Shown here: in pieces, positions 25,922 through 33,377 of the stretch
Layout: the number at the start of each line of letters is the position of its first letter
Numbering within the stretch: the stretch's first letter is position 1
From: Flavobacteriaceae bacterium UBA7302
Lineage (GTDB): Bacteria; Bacteroidota; Bacteroidia; Flavobacteriales; Flavobacteriaceae
Length of the DNA stretch: 64,000 bases
Assembly: GCA_002471825.1 (NCBI GenBank)
Contig: DKQS01000007.1
Span: 496,001-560,000, forward strand
Reading direction: 5' to 3'
Made by a program: the position numbers and the translations under genes
The notes under the pieces: generated by a model
What the model was told of the DNA's origin: nothing
Database searches by the model: none
Seen by the model: only the letters and a program-made list of their open reading frames with translations

Positions 25922-28081
25922 TTAACTTTTTATTTTGCTTTTGGGCGGATTTGGTAATTGATCGAAGCCCATGTTAAACAGGGTAAATCCGTAGATGTCC
26001 GAGTACTGTTCAATGGTTTTAGAAACAGGTGTTCCTGCACCATGACCCGCATTGGTTTCAATTCGGATTAGCGTCGGATTCATACCACTTTGCTTGTCTT
26101 GTAATTCGGCTGCAAACTTAAAGCTATGGGCAGGAACCACACGATCGTCATGATCTCCAGTGGTCACCAAGGTTGCTGGATATTCCGTTCCTTCTTTTAC
26201 ATTATGAACCGGTGAGTATCCTTTTAAATAGTCAAACATTTCTTTGCTATCATCCGCCGTTCCGTAGTCGTAAGCCCACCCAGCTCCAGCGGTAAATTTA
26301 TGATAACGCAACATGTCCAATACTCCAACGGCAGGTAAGGCCACTTTCATTAAATCAGGTCTTTGAGTCATGGTAGCGCCTACCAACAATCCTCCATTTG
26401 ATCCTCCGCGAATTGCGAGGTAATCGGATGAGGTGTAGTTTTTTTCTATAAGGTATTCTGCTGCCGCAATAAAGTCGTCAAAAACATTTTGCTTTTGCAT
26501 TTTGGTTCCGGCAACGTGCCATTTTTTTCCATATTCACCACCACCTCGAAGATTCGGTACGGCATACACACCACCTTGTTCCATCCACACCAAATTAGTA
26601 ATGCTAAAACTTGGCGTTAAGCTAATGTTGAATCCGCCGTATCCATAAAGAATGGTCGGATTTTTTCCGTTGAGTTCCACTCCTTTTTTGTGGGTGATGA
26701 TCATCGGAACTTTGGTACCGTCTTTTGAGGTGTAAAAAACTTGGTTACTCACATAGTCATCCGGATTCATATCAATAGAAGGTTTCCAATACAATTCGTA
26801 GGTACCATCTTTGGGGTTGAATTTGTAGGATGAACTTGGTGTGCTGTAGTTAGTGAAAGAGAAATACAGTTCTTTAGCGTCTGCTTTTCCGCTAAATCCG
26901 CCAGCCGAACCAACGCCAGGTAATTTTACCTCGCGAATTTTGTTGCCGTCATAGTCGTATTGATAAATTTTCGAAACTGCATCTACCATATATTCAGCAA
27001 AGAAATAGCCTCCTCCGGTAGAGGGACTTAATACATTCTCAGTCTCTGGAATAAAATCTTTCCAGTTTTCAGGTGTTGGATTGGAAGCATCTACCGTTAC
27101 AATTTTTTGATTGGGTGCATCGAGATTGGTAAGAATGTAGAGCTTGCTTCCTTTGGTTTCGATAACATTAGAATCACTGTTCACGTGATCTAAGATGGTC
27201 ACGAGTTTGCTATTCTTTTTGGTAAGGTCTTTCATGAACATCTTATTTCCAGAAGTTGAAATTGATGCCGAAATAAATAGGTAGCGATCGTCTTCAGAAA
27301 CCCCACCAAAAACATATCGGTGTTTTTCAGAAGGAATACCTCCAAAAACTACTTTGTCACTTTTTTGGGAAGTTCCTAATTTGTGGTAATACAATTTGTG
27401 TTGGTCTGTTTTTGCAGACAATTCGCTTCCTTTTGGTTTGTCATAACTTGAGTAGTAGAAACCTTCATTTTTATACCAAGAGATGCCCGAGAATTTTACA
27501 TCCACCAGGGTGTCTTCTTTGATTTTCTTTGTTTCGGCATCTATGACAATGATTTTTCGCCAGTCAGAACCACCTTCTGAAATTGCATAAGCAGCGGTTT
27601 TCCCATCTTTAGAAAAGCTGAGTGCTCCTAAAGAGGTAGTGCCATCATCTGAGAAAGAATTGGGGTCCAAAAACACTTCTTCGTCGCCATCGCCCTTTTT
27701 ACGATACACCACATATTGGTTTTGGAGTCCGTTATTTTTATAGTAGTAGGTGTAGTCTCCTTCTTTGAAAGGTGTCCCTACTTTTTCATAATTCCATAAT
27801 TCAGACAAGCGGTCTTTCAACTGCTTGCGATACGGGATGTTTTCAAAATAATTAAAGGTTACCTCGTTCTGTGCTTTCACCCAAGCTTCGGTTTCAGCGC
27901 TTCGGTCGTCTTCAAGCCATCGATAATTGTCTACAACAGCCGTTTCAAATATGGTGTCTACAACGGCTTTTTTCTGAGTTTCTGGATAGTTCACCTCAAT
28001 AGATCTTTGCATTGGTTTTTGTTGACAAGCCCCCAAAATAAAGAGACAAGCCAATACGGAAAAAGTGAGATTGGTCTTCAT
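25922..28081 (-). CDS. Prolyl oligopeptidase, S9 family (lipoprotein)
   Basis: This 719-residue prolyl oligopeptidase is exported as a lipoprotein (lipobox L-G-A-C, Cys19). It has a seven-bladed propeller in the middle and a C-terminal alpha/beta hydrolase domain. The nucleophile is Ser561 in R-G-G-S-N-G-G, with an Asp in G-D-H-D-D-R-V-V-P and a His in A-G-H-G-A-G. The start is the ATG at 28081, which gives the signal peptide; a longer frame to 28153 has no such signal and would place the -7 box inside the gene. It removes peptides after proline. It is followed by the M13 gene (40-base gap). Confidence 0.94.
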   Translation of the reverse strand: MKTNLTFSVLACLFILGACQQKPMQRSIEVNYPETQKKAVVDTIFETAVVDNYRWLEDDRSAETEAWVKAQNEVTFNYFENIPYRKQLKDRLSELWNYEKVGTPFKEGDYTYYYKNNGLQNQYVVYRKKGDGDEEVFLDPNSFSDDGTTSLGALSFSKDGKTAAYAISEGGSDWRKIIVIDAETKKIKEDTLVDVKFSGISWYKNEGFYYSSYDKPKGSELSAKTDQHKLYYHKLGTSQKSDKVVFGGIPSEKHRYVFGGVSEDDRYLFISASISTSGNKMFMKDLTKKNSKLVTILDHVNSDSNVIETKGSKLYILTNLDAPNQKIVTVDASNPTPENWKDFIPETENVLSPSTGGGYFFAEYMVDAVSKIYQYDYDGNKIREVKLPGVGSAGGFSGKADAKELYFSFTNYSTPSSSYKFNPKDGTYELYWKPSIDMNPDDYVSNQVFYTSKDGTKVPMIITHKKGVELNGKNPTILYGYGGFNISLTPSFSITNLVWMEQGGVYAVPNLRGGGEYGKKWHVAGTKMQKQNVFDDFIAAAEYLIEKNYTSSDYLAIRGGSNGGLLVGATMTQRPDLMKVALPAVGVLDMLRYHKFTAGAGWAYDYGTADDSKEMFDYLKGYSPVHNVKEGTEYPATLVTTGDHDDRVVPAHSFKFAAELQDKQSGMNPTLIRIETNAGHGAGTPVSKTIEQYSDIYGFTLFNMGFDQLPNPPKSKIKS

Positions 28082-28105
28082 GAAAAGTAAGTTTGTTAGG
28101 TTTAT

Positions 28106-28113
28106 CAAAGTTA
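28106..28113 (-). promoter_or_regulatory. -7 box of the S9 peptidase gene
   Basis: TAACTTTG on the minus strand matches TAnnTTTG and lies 24 bases before the 28081 start. No good -33 box is seen at the usual distance. It supports the shorter start. Confidence 0.45.
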
Positions 28114-28195
28114 GTAGCGAACAAATTGAATTTGTTACAGTTACAACGTACAATTAACATTTTTGGTATTGTAAGAATAATTAGAAAATTACGAC

Positions 28196-28203
28196 TAATT
28201 TTG
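28196..28203 (+). promoter_or_regulatory. -7 box of the thioredoxin gene
   Basis: TAATTTTG matches TAnnTTTG and lies 19 bases before the ATG. A TTG at 28169-28171 is 24 bases upstream, slightly far. Confidence 0.45.
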
Positions 28204-28222
28204 TACAATTAAAAATGAAATC

Positions 28223-28582
28223 ATGACAGAAAATTTGACAAAATCTACCTTTTTAGAAAAAGTATTCAACTACGAGGTCAATAAAGATTGGAAGTTCGAA
28301 GGTGACAAACCTGCGATCATCGATTTTTATGCCGATTGGTGTGGTCCTTGTAAGATGATTGCTCCAGTGCTTGAGCAGTTGTCTGAAGAATACGAAGGAA
28401 AAGTAGACATTTATAAAATAGACACCGAAGCAGAGAAAGAGTTGGCTGCGGCTTTCGGAATTAGAAGCATTCCGTCTTTACTTTTTGTACCCAAAGATGA
28501 GATGCCACAAATGGCCAATGGAGCCTTGCCAAAGCAAGAATTAAAACGAATTATTGCTGAGGTGCTGAAGGTAACCAACTAA
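28223..28582 (+). CDS. Thioredoxin family protein
   Basis: This 119-residue cytosolic thioredoxin-like protein has the classical active site W39-C40-G-P-C43-K in F-Y-A-D-W-C-G-P-C-K-M, and a cis-proline in I-R-S-I-P-S-L. Thioredoxin fold strands and helices follow normally. No signal peptide is seen, so it acts as a cytosolic disulfide reductase. It has an N-terminal extension of about 15 residues. It is monocistronic, with a promoter-like box before and a terminator behind. Confidence 0.92.
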   Translation: MTENLTKSTFLEKVFNYEVNKDWKFEGDKPAIIDFYADWCGPCKMIAPVLEQLSEEYEGKVDIYKIDTEAEKELAAAFGIRSIPSLLFVPKDEMPQMANGALPKQELKRIIAEVLKVTN

Positions 28583-28592
28583 ATAAGAATTT

Positions 28593-28623
28593 AAAATCCT
28601 GATGCTGTCCATCAGGATTTTTT
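28593..28623 (+). terminator. Terminator of the thioredoxin gene
   Basis: AAATCCTGATG pairs with CATCAGGATTT around CTGTC and is followed by TTT. Confidence 0.82.
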
Positions 28624-28638
28624 ATGCCTAATTTTCAA

Positions 28639-28659
28639 ATGCATAAGAAATTTATGTAT
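28639..28659. promoter_or_regulatory. Candidate PadR operator
   Basis: ATGCATAA (28639-28646) and TTATGTAT (28652-28659) are an inverted repeat with one mismatch and a five-base centre. It overlaps the first base of the -7 box of the PadR gene. PadR proteins bind such A/T-rich dyads, so autoregulation is a good guess. Confidence 0.45.
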
Positions 28660-28666
28660 ATATTTG
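28659..28666 (+). promoter_or_regulatory. -7 box directly before the PadR start
   Basis: TATATTTG matches the consensus and ends only four bases before the ATG at 28671. The transcript should start near the A of the ATG, so it may be leaderless. Confidence 0.5.
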
Positions 28667-28670
28667 TTTC

Positions 28671-29009
28671 ATGGGAAATCAAAAACTATTTAAGGGTTCG
28701 TTGCAAACCATCATTTTGAAATTATTAGAAGAAAATGATAAAATGTACGGTTATGAAATCACCCAAAAGGTGAAAGAACTGACTAGAGGTGAGCTCAACA
28801 TAACCGAAGGAGCCTTGTATCCAGCCCTGCACAAATTGGAAGCTGAAGGTTTGTTGGAAGTCGAGGTAGCCAAGGTTGGTAATCGCTTACGTAAGTACTA
28901 TAAATTGACCGAATCAGGCGCCAAAGAAACGGTAAATAAGCTGGCAGAAATGCAGGAGTTTTTAAAGACGATGCAATATTTGGTAAACCCTAAATTAAGT
29001 TTGGAATAG
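28671..29009 (+). CDS. PadR family transcriptional regulator
   Basis: This 112-residue winged-helix regulator has K-G-S-L-Q-T-I-I-L-K-L-L, M-Y-G-Y-E-I-T-Q-K-V, I-T-E-G-A-L-Y-P-A-L-H-K-L-E-A-E-G-L-L (the PadR signature around residue 50-65) and the wing G-N-R-L-R-K-Y-Y. It is a short PadR-s2-like form without an extra ligand domain. The gene starts a six-gene row of the same direction that ends with an ABC exporter. In Gram-positive and other bacteria PadR genes commonly precede HAAS-domain membrane proteins, as they do here. The signal is unknown. Confidence 0.92.
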   Translation: MGNQKLFKGSLQTIILKLLEENDKMYGYEITQKVKELTRGELNITEGALYPALHKLEAEGLLEVEVAKVGNRLRKYYKLTESGAKETVNKLAEMQEFLKTMQYLVNPKLSLE

Positions 29010-29672
29010 ATGGCGATTGAGTTGACGAAAGAACAGATTCAAAAAATAGAAGACTTTTTAGATTTAAAAGGATTCCATTATATCGATTTGAGATTTGAAA
29101 TTTTGGATCATATGATAAGTGATATTGAAGAAAGAATGCGAAATAATGTTTCGTATGAGAGCGCTTTGGCAATGACAAAAATTCGTTGGGAAAAACATCT
29201 ACGAAAAAAGAATTCTTTCTATTTCGGCATCCAAAATTACGATTTTAGCATTGTCCTAAATAAGGCGATAAAGTTATTTAGGCCCTTCTTTTTTCTTTAT
29301 ATGTCCTTATACATTATTCCAATGGTTACATTAAATTATTTCAAATTAGTTATTCCAGAAGAAATTGTTACTATGTCTAATCAAATACTACAAATTTTAG
29401 CTGTTTTTGCAACGTTGTACATAGTTTGGACGGCAGTGAAACTGAGCAGAAAACAATTAAAAACAACGTATAGTTTTATAATGAAGACTCAAAATTGGCC
29501 AGCTGTAATTTTGATTTTAATTAGCTCATTTTTTGGTGGTATTATTGAAACCTCAGGAGAGCTTAATCCAGGTTTTACAGGTTTCTATGCAGCGGGAATG
29601 ACGGCTGCTATAAGTGTTCATTATTTCTTTGGAAAGCATCGAAAGTCTCTCGATAAATTAAAGTATTTTTAA
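29010..29672 (+). CDS. HAAS-type membrane protein, first of three
   Basis: This 220-residue protein begins with an N-terminal helical domain (L-T-K-E-Q-I-Q-K-I-E-D, then Y-I-D-L-R-F-E-I-L-D-H-M-I-S-D-I-E-E-R-M) and is followed by about four membrane helices (residues 95-205). Two paralogs follow. The N-terminal pattern D-x-x-x-E-x-x-D-H-x-x-x-D-I-E resembles HAAS/DUF1700 domains that pair with PadR regulators and are thought to pass a signal to them. The ATG follows the PadR stop directly without spacing, implying coupled translation. A sensing role for PadR is inference. Confidence 0.75.
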   Translation: MAIELTKEQIQKIEDFLDLKGFHYIDLRFEILDHMISDIEERMRNNVSYESALAMTKIRWEKHLRKKNSFYFGIQNYDFSIVLNKAIKLFRPFFFLYMSLYIIPMVTLNYFKLVIPEEIVTMSNQILQILAVFATLYIVWTAVKLSRKQLKTTYSFIMKTQNWPAVILILISSFFGGIIETSGELNPGFTGFYAAGMTAAISVHYFFGKHRKSLDKLKYF

Positions 29673-30331
29673 TGATGGAGTTATCAAAAGAACAAGTGGA
29701 GTTCATAGAGAAGCGACTCGTAGAGGATGGTGTGAAGTATTGGGATATTCGAATTGAAATGTTGGATCACGTGGTGAGCGATGTGGAAAACCAAATGAAT
29801 CTAGGAGCCAGTTTTGATCACGCCCTACAAAGTGCTTTTGAAAAATTAGGTTGGGATGGAAGTTTCGATGCTGTTGTGAAACAAAAACAATCGTATTACT
29901 CCATTTTTAATAGAAGAGAGATTTGGAAAGAATTGAAAGATTTTTTCAATACGGTGGCTACCTTTTTCAATTATGCCATATTAATTGCCTTGTGTTATTT
30001 CTTTCTCGGAGAACGCACGTTTATCAAAATCGCGCTCACTTCAAAATTGGTAATTTTTTGTGCGGTGATGATCTTTAGTTTGATAAAGAGTCAAAAAGTA
30101 TTTAAGTCGGCCAGCTTATTGGCGTCCTTTACCTTTTTGTCTCTGCAAATATCTTTATTGAACTGTTTTCTGTTCCTACCAAAAGTGTTTTTGAACTATG
30201 ATCAACTATCCACCGAGTACCTTTCTCTGGTGTTGATTGTGTTGTATCCTTTCTTTTATGTGGGCTATAAAACCTTCTTTGGAAACTACCGAAAAACCAA
30301 TACCATCTATCAAAAACTAATTGAAGGATGA
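29672..30331 (+). CDS. HAAS-type membrane protein, second of three
   Basis: This 219-residue paralog of its neighbours has the N-terminal signature L-S-K-E-Q-V-E-F-I-E, then W-D-I-R-I-E-M-L-D-H-V-V-S-D-V-E-N-Q-M, then about four membrane helices after residue 85. Its ATG overlaps the stop of the previous gene by one base (the first codons are ATG ATG). Divergence among the three copies is greater in the membrane part, while the N-terminal helix pair is conserved, which suggests that the cytosolic part binds a common partner. Confidence 0.75.
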   Translation: MMELSKEQVEFIEKRLVEDGVKYWDIRIEMLDHVVSDVENQMNLGASFDHALQSAFEKLGWDGSFDAVVKQKQSYYSIFNRREIWKELKDFFNTVATFFNYAILIALCYFFLGERTFIKIALTSKLVIFCAVMIFSLIKSQKVFKSASLLASFTFLSLQISLLNCFLFLPKVFLNYDQLSTEYLSLVLIVLYPFFYVGYKTFFGNYRKTNTIYQKLIEG

Positions 30332-31035
30332 AAGTAAACGAACAACAAATCGATCAACTTTTTGAGTTTACTAGAAAGCATTATGTCGAATACTATGATG
30401 TGCAATCGGAATTGGTAGATCATTTGGCCAATGATATTGAAGAAATTTGGAAAGAGCACCCGAATCTGACCTTTATGCAAGCTCGAGATCGTGCTTTTAA
30501 GAAATTCGGAATCTTCGGATTTGCAGATGTCATCAAAGCTCGTGAATCAGCCATGACAAAAAAGTATTGGAAGCTAATCCTACGATTTACTCAAGAATGG
30601 TTTTCACCACCAAAAATTGTGTTTACCCTCGGGTTGTTTTTTGGCTTTTTCATGCTCTTTCAACTTCCGAACATTGAATATTTCATTCTATCAGGACTCG
30701 CAATTGGTATTTGCATTGAGGTTTACAATTGGTTTATGGGCAAAAAGCAAAGACAATTTCGAGAGCAAAAAAAGGAGAAGTTGTTTTTACTCGAAGCCAT
30801 GATTGGAACCACAAGAAATGGATTTTCGGGCTTGGCATTGATCAATTTCTTTAACTTGATGAACCTTACAAGTTTCGACTTTTCATCATTCTCTACTGAA
30901 TGGCTGGTGGTTTTATCCTTAGTCATGACCATCCTAGTCATCATGTTCAATGTTTGCACCTTTGTATTACCGAATAAGGCCCAAGAATTACTCGAAGAAA
31001 CCTATCCAGAATACAAAATTGTGAAATCCTTGTAA
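30328..31035 (+). CDS. HAAS-type membrane protein, third of three
   Basis: This 235-residue paralog has the N-terminal signature V-N-E-Q-Q-I-D-Q-L, then Y-Y-D-V-Q-S-E-L-V-D-H-L-A-N-D-I-E-E-I-W, a basic segment and about four membrane helices (P-P-K-I-V-F-T-L-G-L-F-F-G-F-F). It overlaps the previous stop by four bases (ATGA). The cytosolic loop after the second helix is very basic (G-K-K-Q-R-Q-F-R-E-Q-K-K-E-K). The ABC transporter genes follow after 51 bases. Confidence 0.75.
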   Translation: MKVNEQQIDQLFEFTRKHYVEYYDVQSELVDHLANDIEEIWKEHPNLTFMQARDRAFKKFGIFGFADVIKARESAMTKKYWKLILRFTQEWFSPPKIVFTLGLFFGFFMLFQLPNIEYFILSGLAIGICIEVYNWFMGKKQRQFREQKKEKLFLLEAMIGTTRNGFSGLALINFFNLMNLTSFDFSSFSTEWLVVLSLVMTILVIMFNVCTFVLPNKAQELLEETYPEYKIVKSL

Positions 31036-31086
31036 CAATTGTATTTTTAAACACACTAATAAACAAACTATAACCAAGTATACGCT

Positions 31087-32556
31087 ATGAATTCTCATTT
31101 TTTACGATTAGAATGGAAGCAGTATTTCAGATCATCGTATTGGCAAACGGGAATCGCTTTAAAGGTAATTATGGTGTTTTTTGCACTGTATTTCTTAGTA
31201 TCCTTTTTAGCTTTAGGTATTGGATCTTTCTTTTTGATTAGAAAGTTATACCCAGATTCAGATCCACTTCAAGTGGTGAATACCTACCTTGTTTTTGCCT
31301 TTTTAGGTGATTTGGTATTTCGTTATTTAATGCAGAAGATTCCAATAATGAACATCAAACCATTATTGATTCTAGACATTAAAAAGAAATCCATTGTACA
31401 TTTCATTCTTACCAAGTCGGCGTTTTCATTTTTCAATGTGATGCCCTTGTTCTTTTACATTCCTTTTGCTATCGTTTTGGTAGGTCAAGGATACAATGGT
31501 TTGGGAGTAACCGGATGGTTTTTCACCATGCTTTTCCTAACCCTTTTCAATAACTATGTAAATTTTTTAATTAACAAGAACCAGAAAATTTTCTTCACCT
31601 TAGCAACCATCTTGGCAGCCTTGTGTTCGGTTCAGTATTTTGGAGTTTATGACGTTGCGAGTGCTGCTGGTCCTTTGTTTGATGCCATTTACGCAGAACC
31701 TATTTGGGCTTTGGTTCCATTGGTGTTAGTAGTGCTTTCTTACAATGCAAACTTCAACTACCTGAAAACAAGGGTATATCTTGATGATGCGGTTAAGAAA
31801 GATGTGAAGGAAGTTAAATCCGTCGATCTTTCATGGACAGACCGATTCGGTGAAGTTGCTCCATTTTTGCGAAATGACATTCGATTGATTTGGCGAAACA
31901 AAAGACCTCGAACGGTGTTTTTGCTATCCTTTGTTTTCATCGCTTATGCCTTGATCTTTTTTACCCAAGAAGTTTACGAACAGAAAATGCCTGTCTTTTT
32001 AATCTTTGCTGCCTTGTTTGTAACTGGCGGATTCGTGATGAATTTCGGACAGTTTATTCCTGCTTGGGATAGTGCCTATTACAAGATGATCATGAGCCAG
32101 AACATCAAATACCGCTTGTTCCTAGAATCCAAATGGTACTTGATGGTGGTAATGACCTTTGTGTTGTACCTATTGAGCATTCCATACATCTACTTCGGAT
32201 TGGATAAATTCTTGATGATCACAGCAGGCGCCATTTATAACATTGGTTTCAACTCGATTTTACTCCTCTATGCAGGATCTTTCAATAGAAAGCGAATTGA
32301 TTTGGACAAGAGTGCCTTTGCCAATTATCAAGGTACAAGTGCTACGCAGTTCATTGTCATCATTCCAATACTAGCCTTACCAATGCTATTGTTCTGGATT
32401 TTTAAAACTACCATTAGTTTCAATGCGGGAATTTTATCCATCGCAGTTGTGGGACTTTTGACATTGGTTTTCAAAAAGTATTTGATGAACTTCATTGAGA
32501 AAAAGTACATTCAAGATAAATATGCAGCCATACATGCATTTGATCAAACGACTTAA
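31087..32556 (+). CDS. ABC exporter membrane subunit (DUF5687 family)
   Basis: This 489-residue protein has about ten to twelve membrane helices and starts S-H-F-L-R-L-E-W-K-Q-Y-F-R-S-S-Y-W. It resembles the DUF5687 family of Bacteroidota, in which a large permease is made together with a single ATPase. The ATPase is encoded 11 bases downstream. The middle loop has the F-L-R-N-D-I-R-L-I-W-R-N-K-R-P-R segment that in such permeases contacts the ATPase. The cargo is unknown; PadR and HAAS neighbours suggest a stress or antimicrobial role. Confidence 0.85.
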   Translation: MNSHFLRLEWKQYFRSSYWQTGIALKVIMVFFALYFLVSFLALGIGSFFLIRKLYPDSDPLQVVNTYLVFAFLGDLVFRYLMQKIPIMNIKPLLILDIKKKSIVHFILTKSAFSFFNVMPLFFYIPFAIVLVGQGYNGLGVTGWFFTMLFLTLFNNYVNFLINKNQKIFFTLATILAALCSVQYFGVYDVASAAGPLFDAIYAEPIWALVPLVLVVLSYNANFNYLKTRVYLDDAVKKDVKEVKSVDLSWTDRFGEVAPFLRNDIRLIWRNKRPRTVFLLSFVFIAYALIFFTQEVYEQKMPVFLIFAALFVTGGFVMNFGQFIPAWDSAYYKMIMSQNIKYRLFLESKWYLMVVMTFVLYLLSIPYIYFGLDKFLMITAGAIYNIGFNSILLLYAGSFNRKRIDLDKSAFANYQGTSATQFIVIIPILALPMLLFWIFKTTISFNAGILSIAVVGLLTLVFKKYLMNFIEKKYIQDKYAAIHAFDQTT

Positions 32557-32567
32557 AAAAATTAAAA

Positions 32568-33263
32568 ATGATTCAAGTAAAAGATATATCTAAAAAATAT
32601 GGAACCGCCGAAGTATTAAATGTTGATGCTTTGGAAATTCCTACAGGTGAAAGTTTCGGCTTGGTAGGAAACAACGGTGCCGGAAAAACCACCTTATTCA
32701 ACATTATGTTGGATTTGGTAAGACCAACTACGGGAAGTATCACCACCAACAATATTCAGGTGAATGAGAGCGAAGAATGGAAAACCTTTACGGGTTCTTT
32801 CATTGACGAATCTTTCCTTATCGGTTATTTAACTGCGGAAGAGTATTTCGATTTTATTGGCGACCTACGCGGTATGAACAAGGCCGATGTAACTTCTTTT
32901 TTAGCACAGTTTGAAGAGTTCTTCAACGGCGAGATTTTAGGAAAGAAGAAATATTTACGTGATTTGAGTAAAGGAAACCAAAAGAAGGCAGGAATCGTGG
33001 CCGCCATGATGGGGAACCCGAAAGTGGTAATCCTTGATGAGCCTTTTGCCAACTTAGATCCGACCACTCAGATTCGATTGAAGAAGTTGGTAAAGGAATT
33101 GACCAATGAAAAAGACGTTACGGTCCTTATTTCTAGTCACGATTTATCACACGTAACCGAAGTTTGCGAACGAATTGTTGTTTTAGATAAAGGAAATGTG
33201 GTGAAAGACATTCAAACTTCGCCTGCAACTTTGAAAGAACTCGAAGCCTATTTCGCTGTATAA
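32568..33263 (+). CDS. ABC transporter ATP-binding protein
   Basis: This 231-residue ATPase has Walker A G-N-N-G-A-G-K-T-T (residues about 34-42), the signature L-S-K-G-N-Q-K-K, Walker B V-V-I-L-D-E-P-F-A-N-L-D-P, and the switch histidine in I-S-S-H-D-L-S. It closes the PadR operon and energises the DUF5687-type permease before it. The signature L-S-K-G-N is the form common in exporter ATPases that work with large permeases of unknown cargo. Confidence 0.95.
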   Translation: MIQVKDISKKYGTAEVLNVDALEIPTGESFGLVGNNGAGKTTLFNIMLDLVRPTTGSITTNNIQVNESEEWKTFTGSFIDESFLIGYLTAEEYFDFIGDLRGMNKADVTSFLAQFEEFFNGEILGKKKYLRDLSKGNQKKAGIVAAMMGNPKVVILDEPFANLDPTTQIRLKKLVKELTNEKDVTVLISSHDLSHVTEVCERIVVLDKGNVVKDIQTSPATLKELEAYFAV

Positions 33264-33377
33264 AACGCACAACTAATCCTTACGAAAAGCTCTTAGCTAC
33301 ATACGATTTCACCTAGAAATCAGTTGTAATTAAGAGTTTTTATTTTTTATAATTATTTTTTAGTTTAGATTTAAGGC

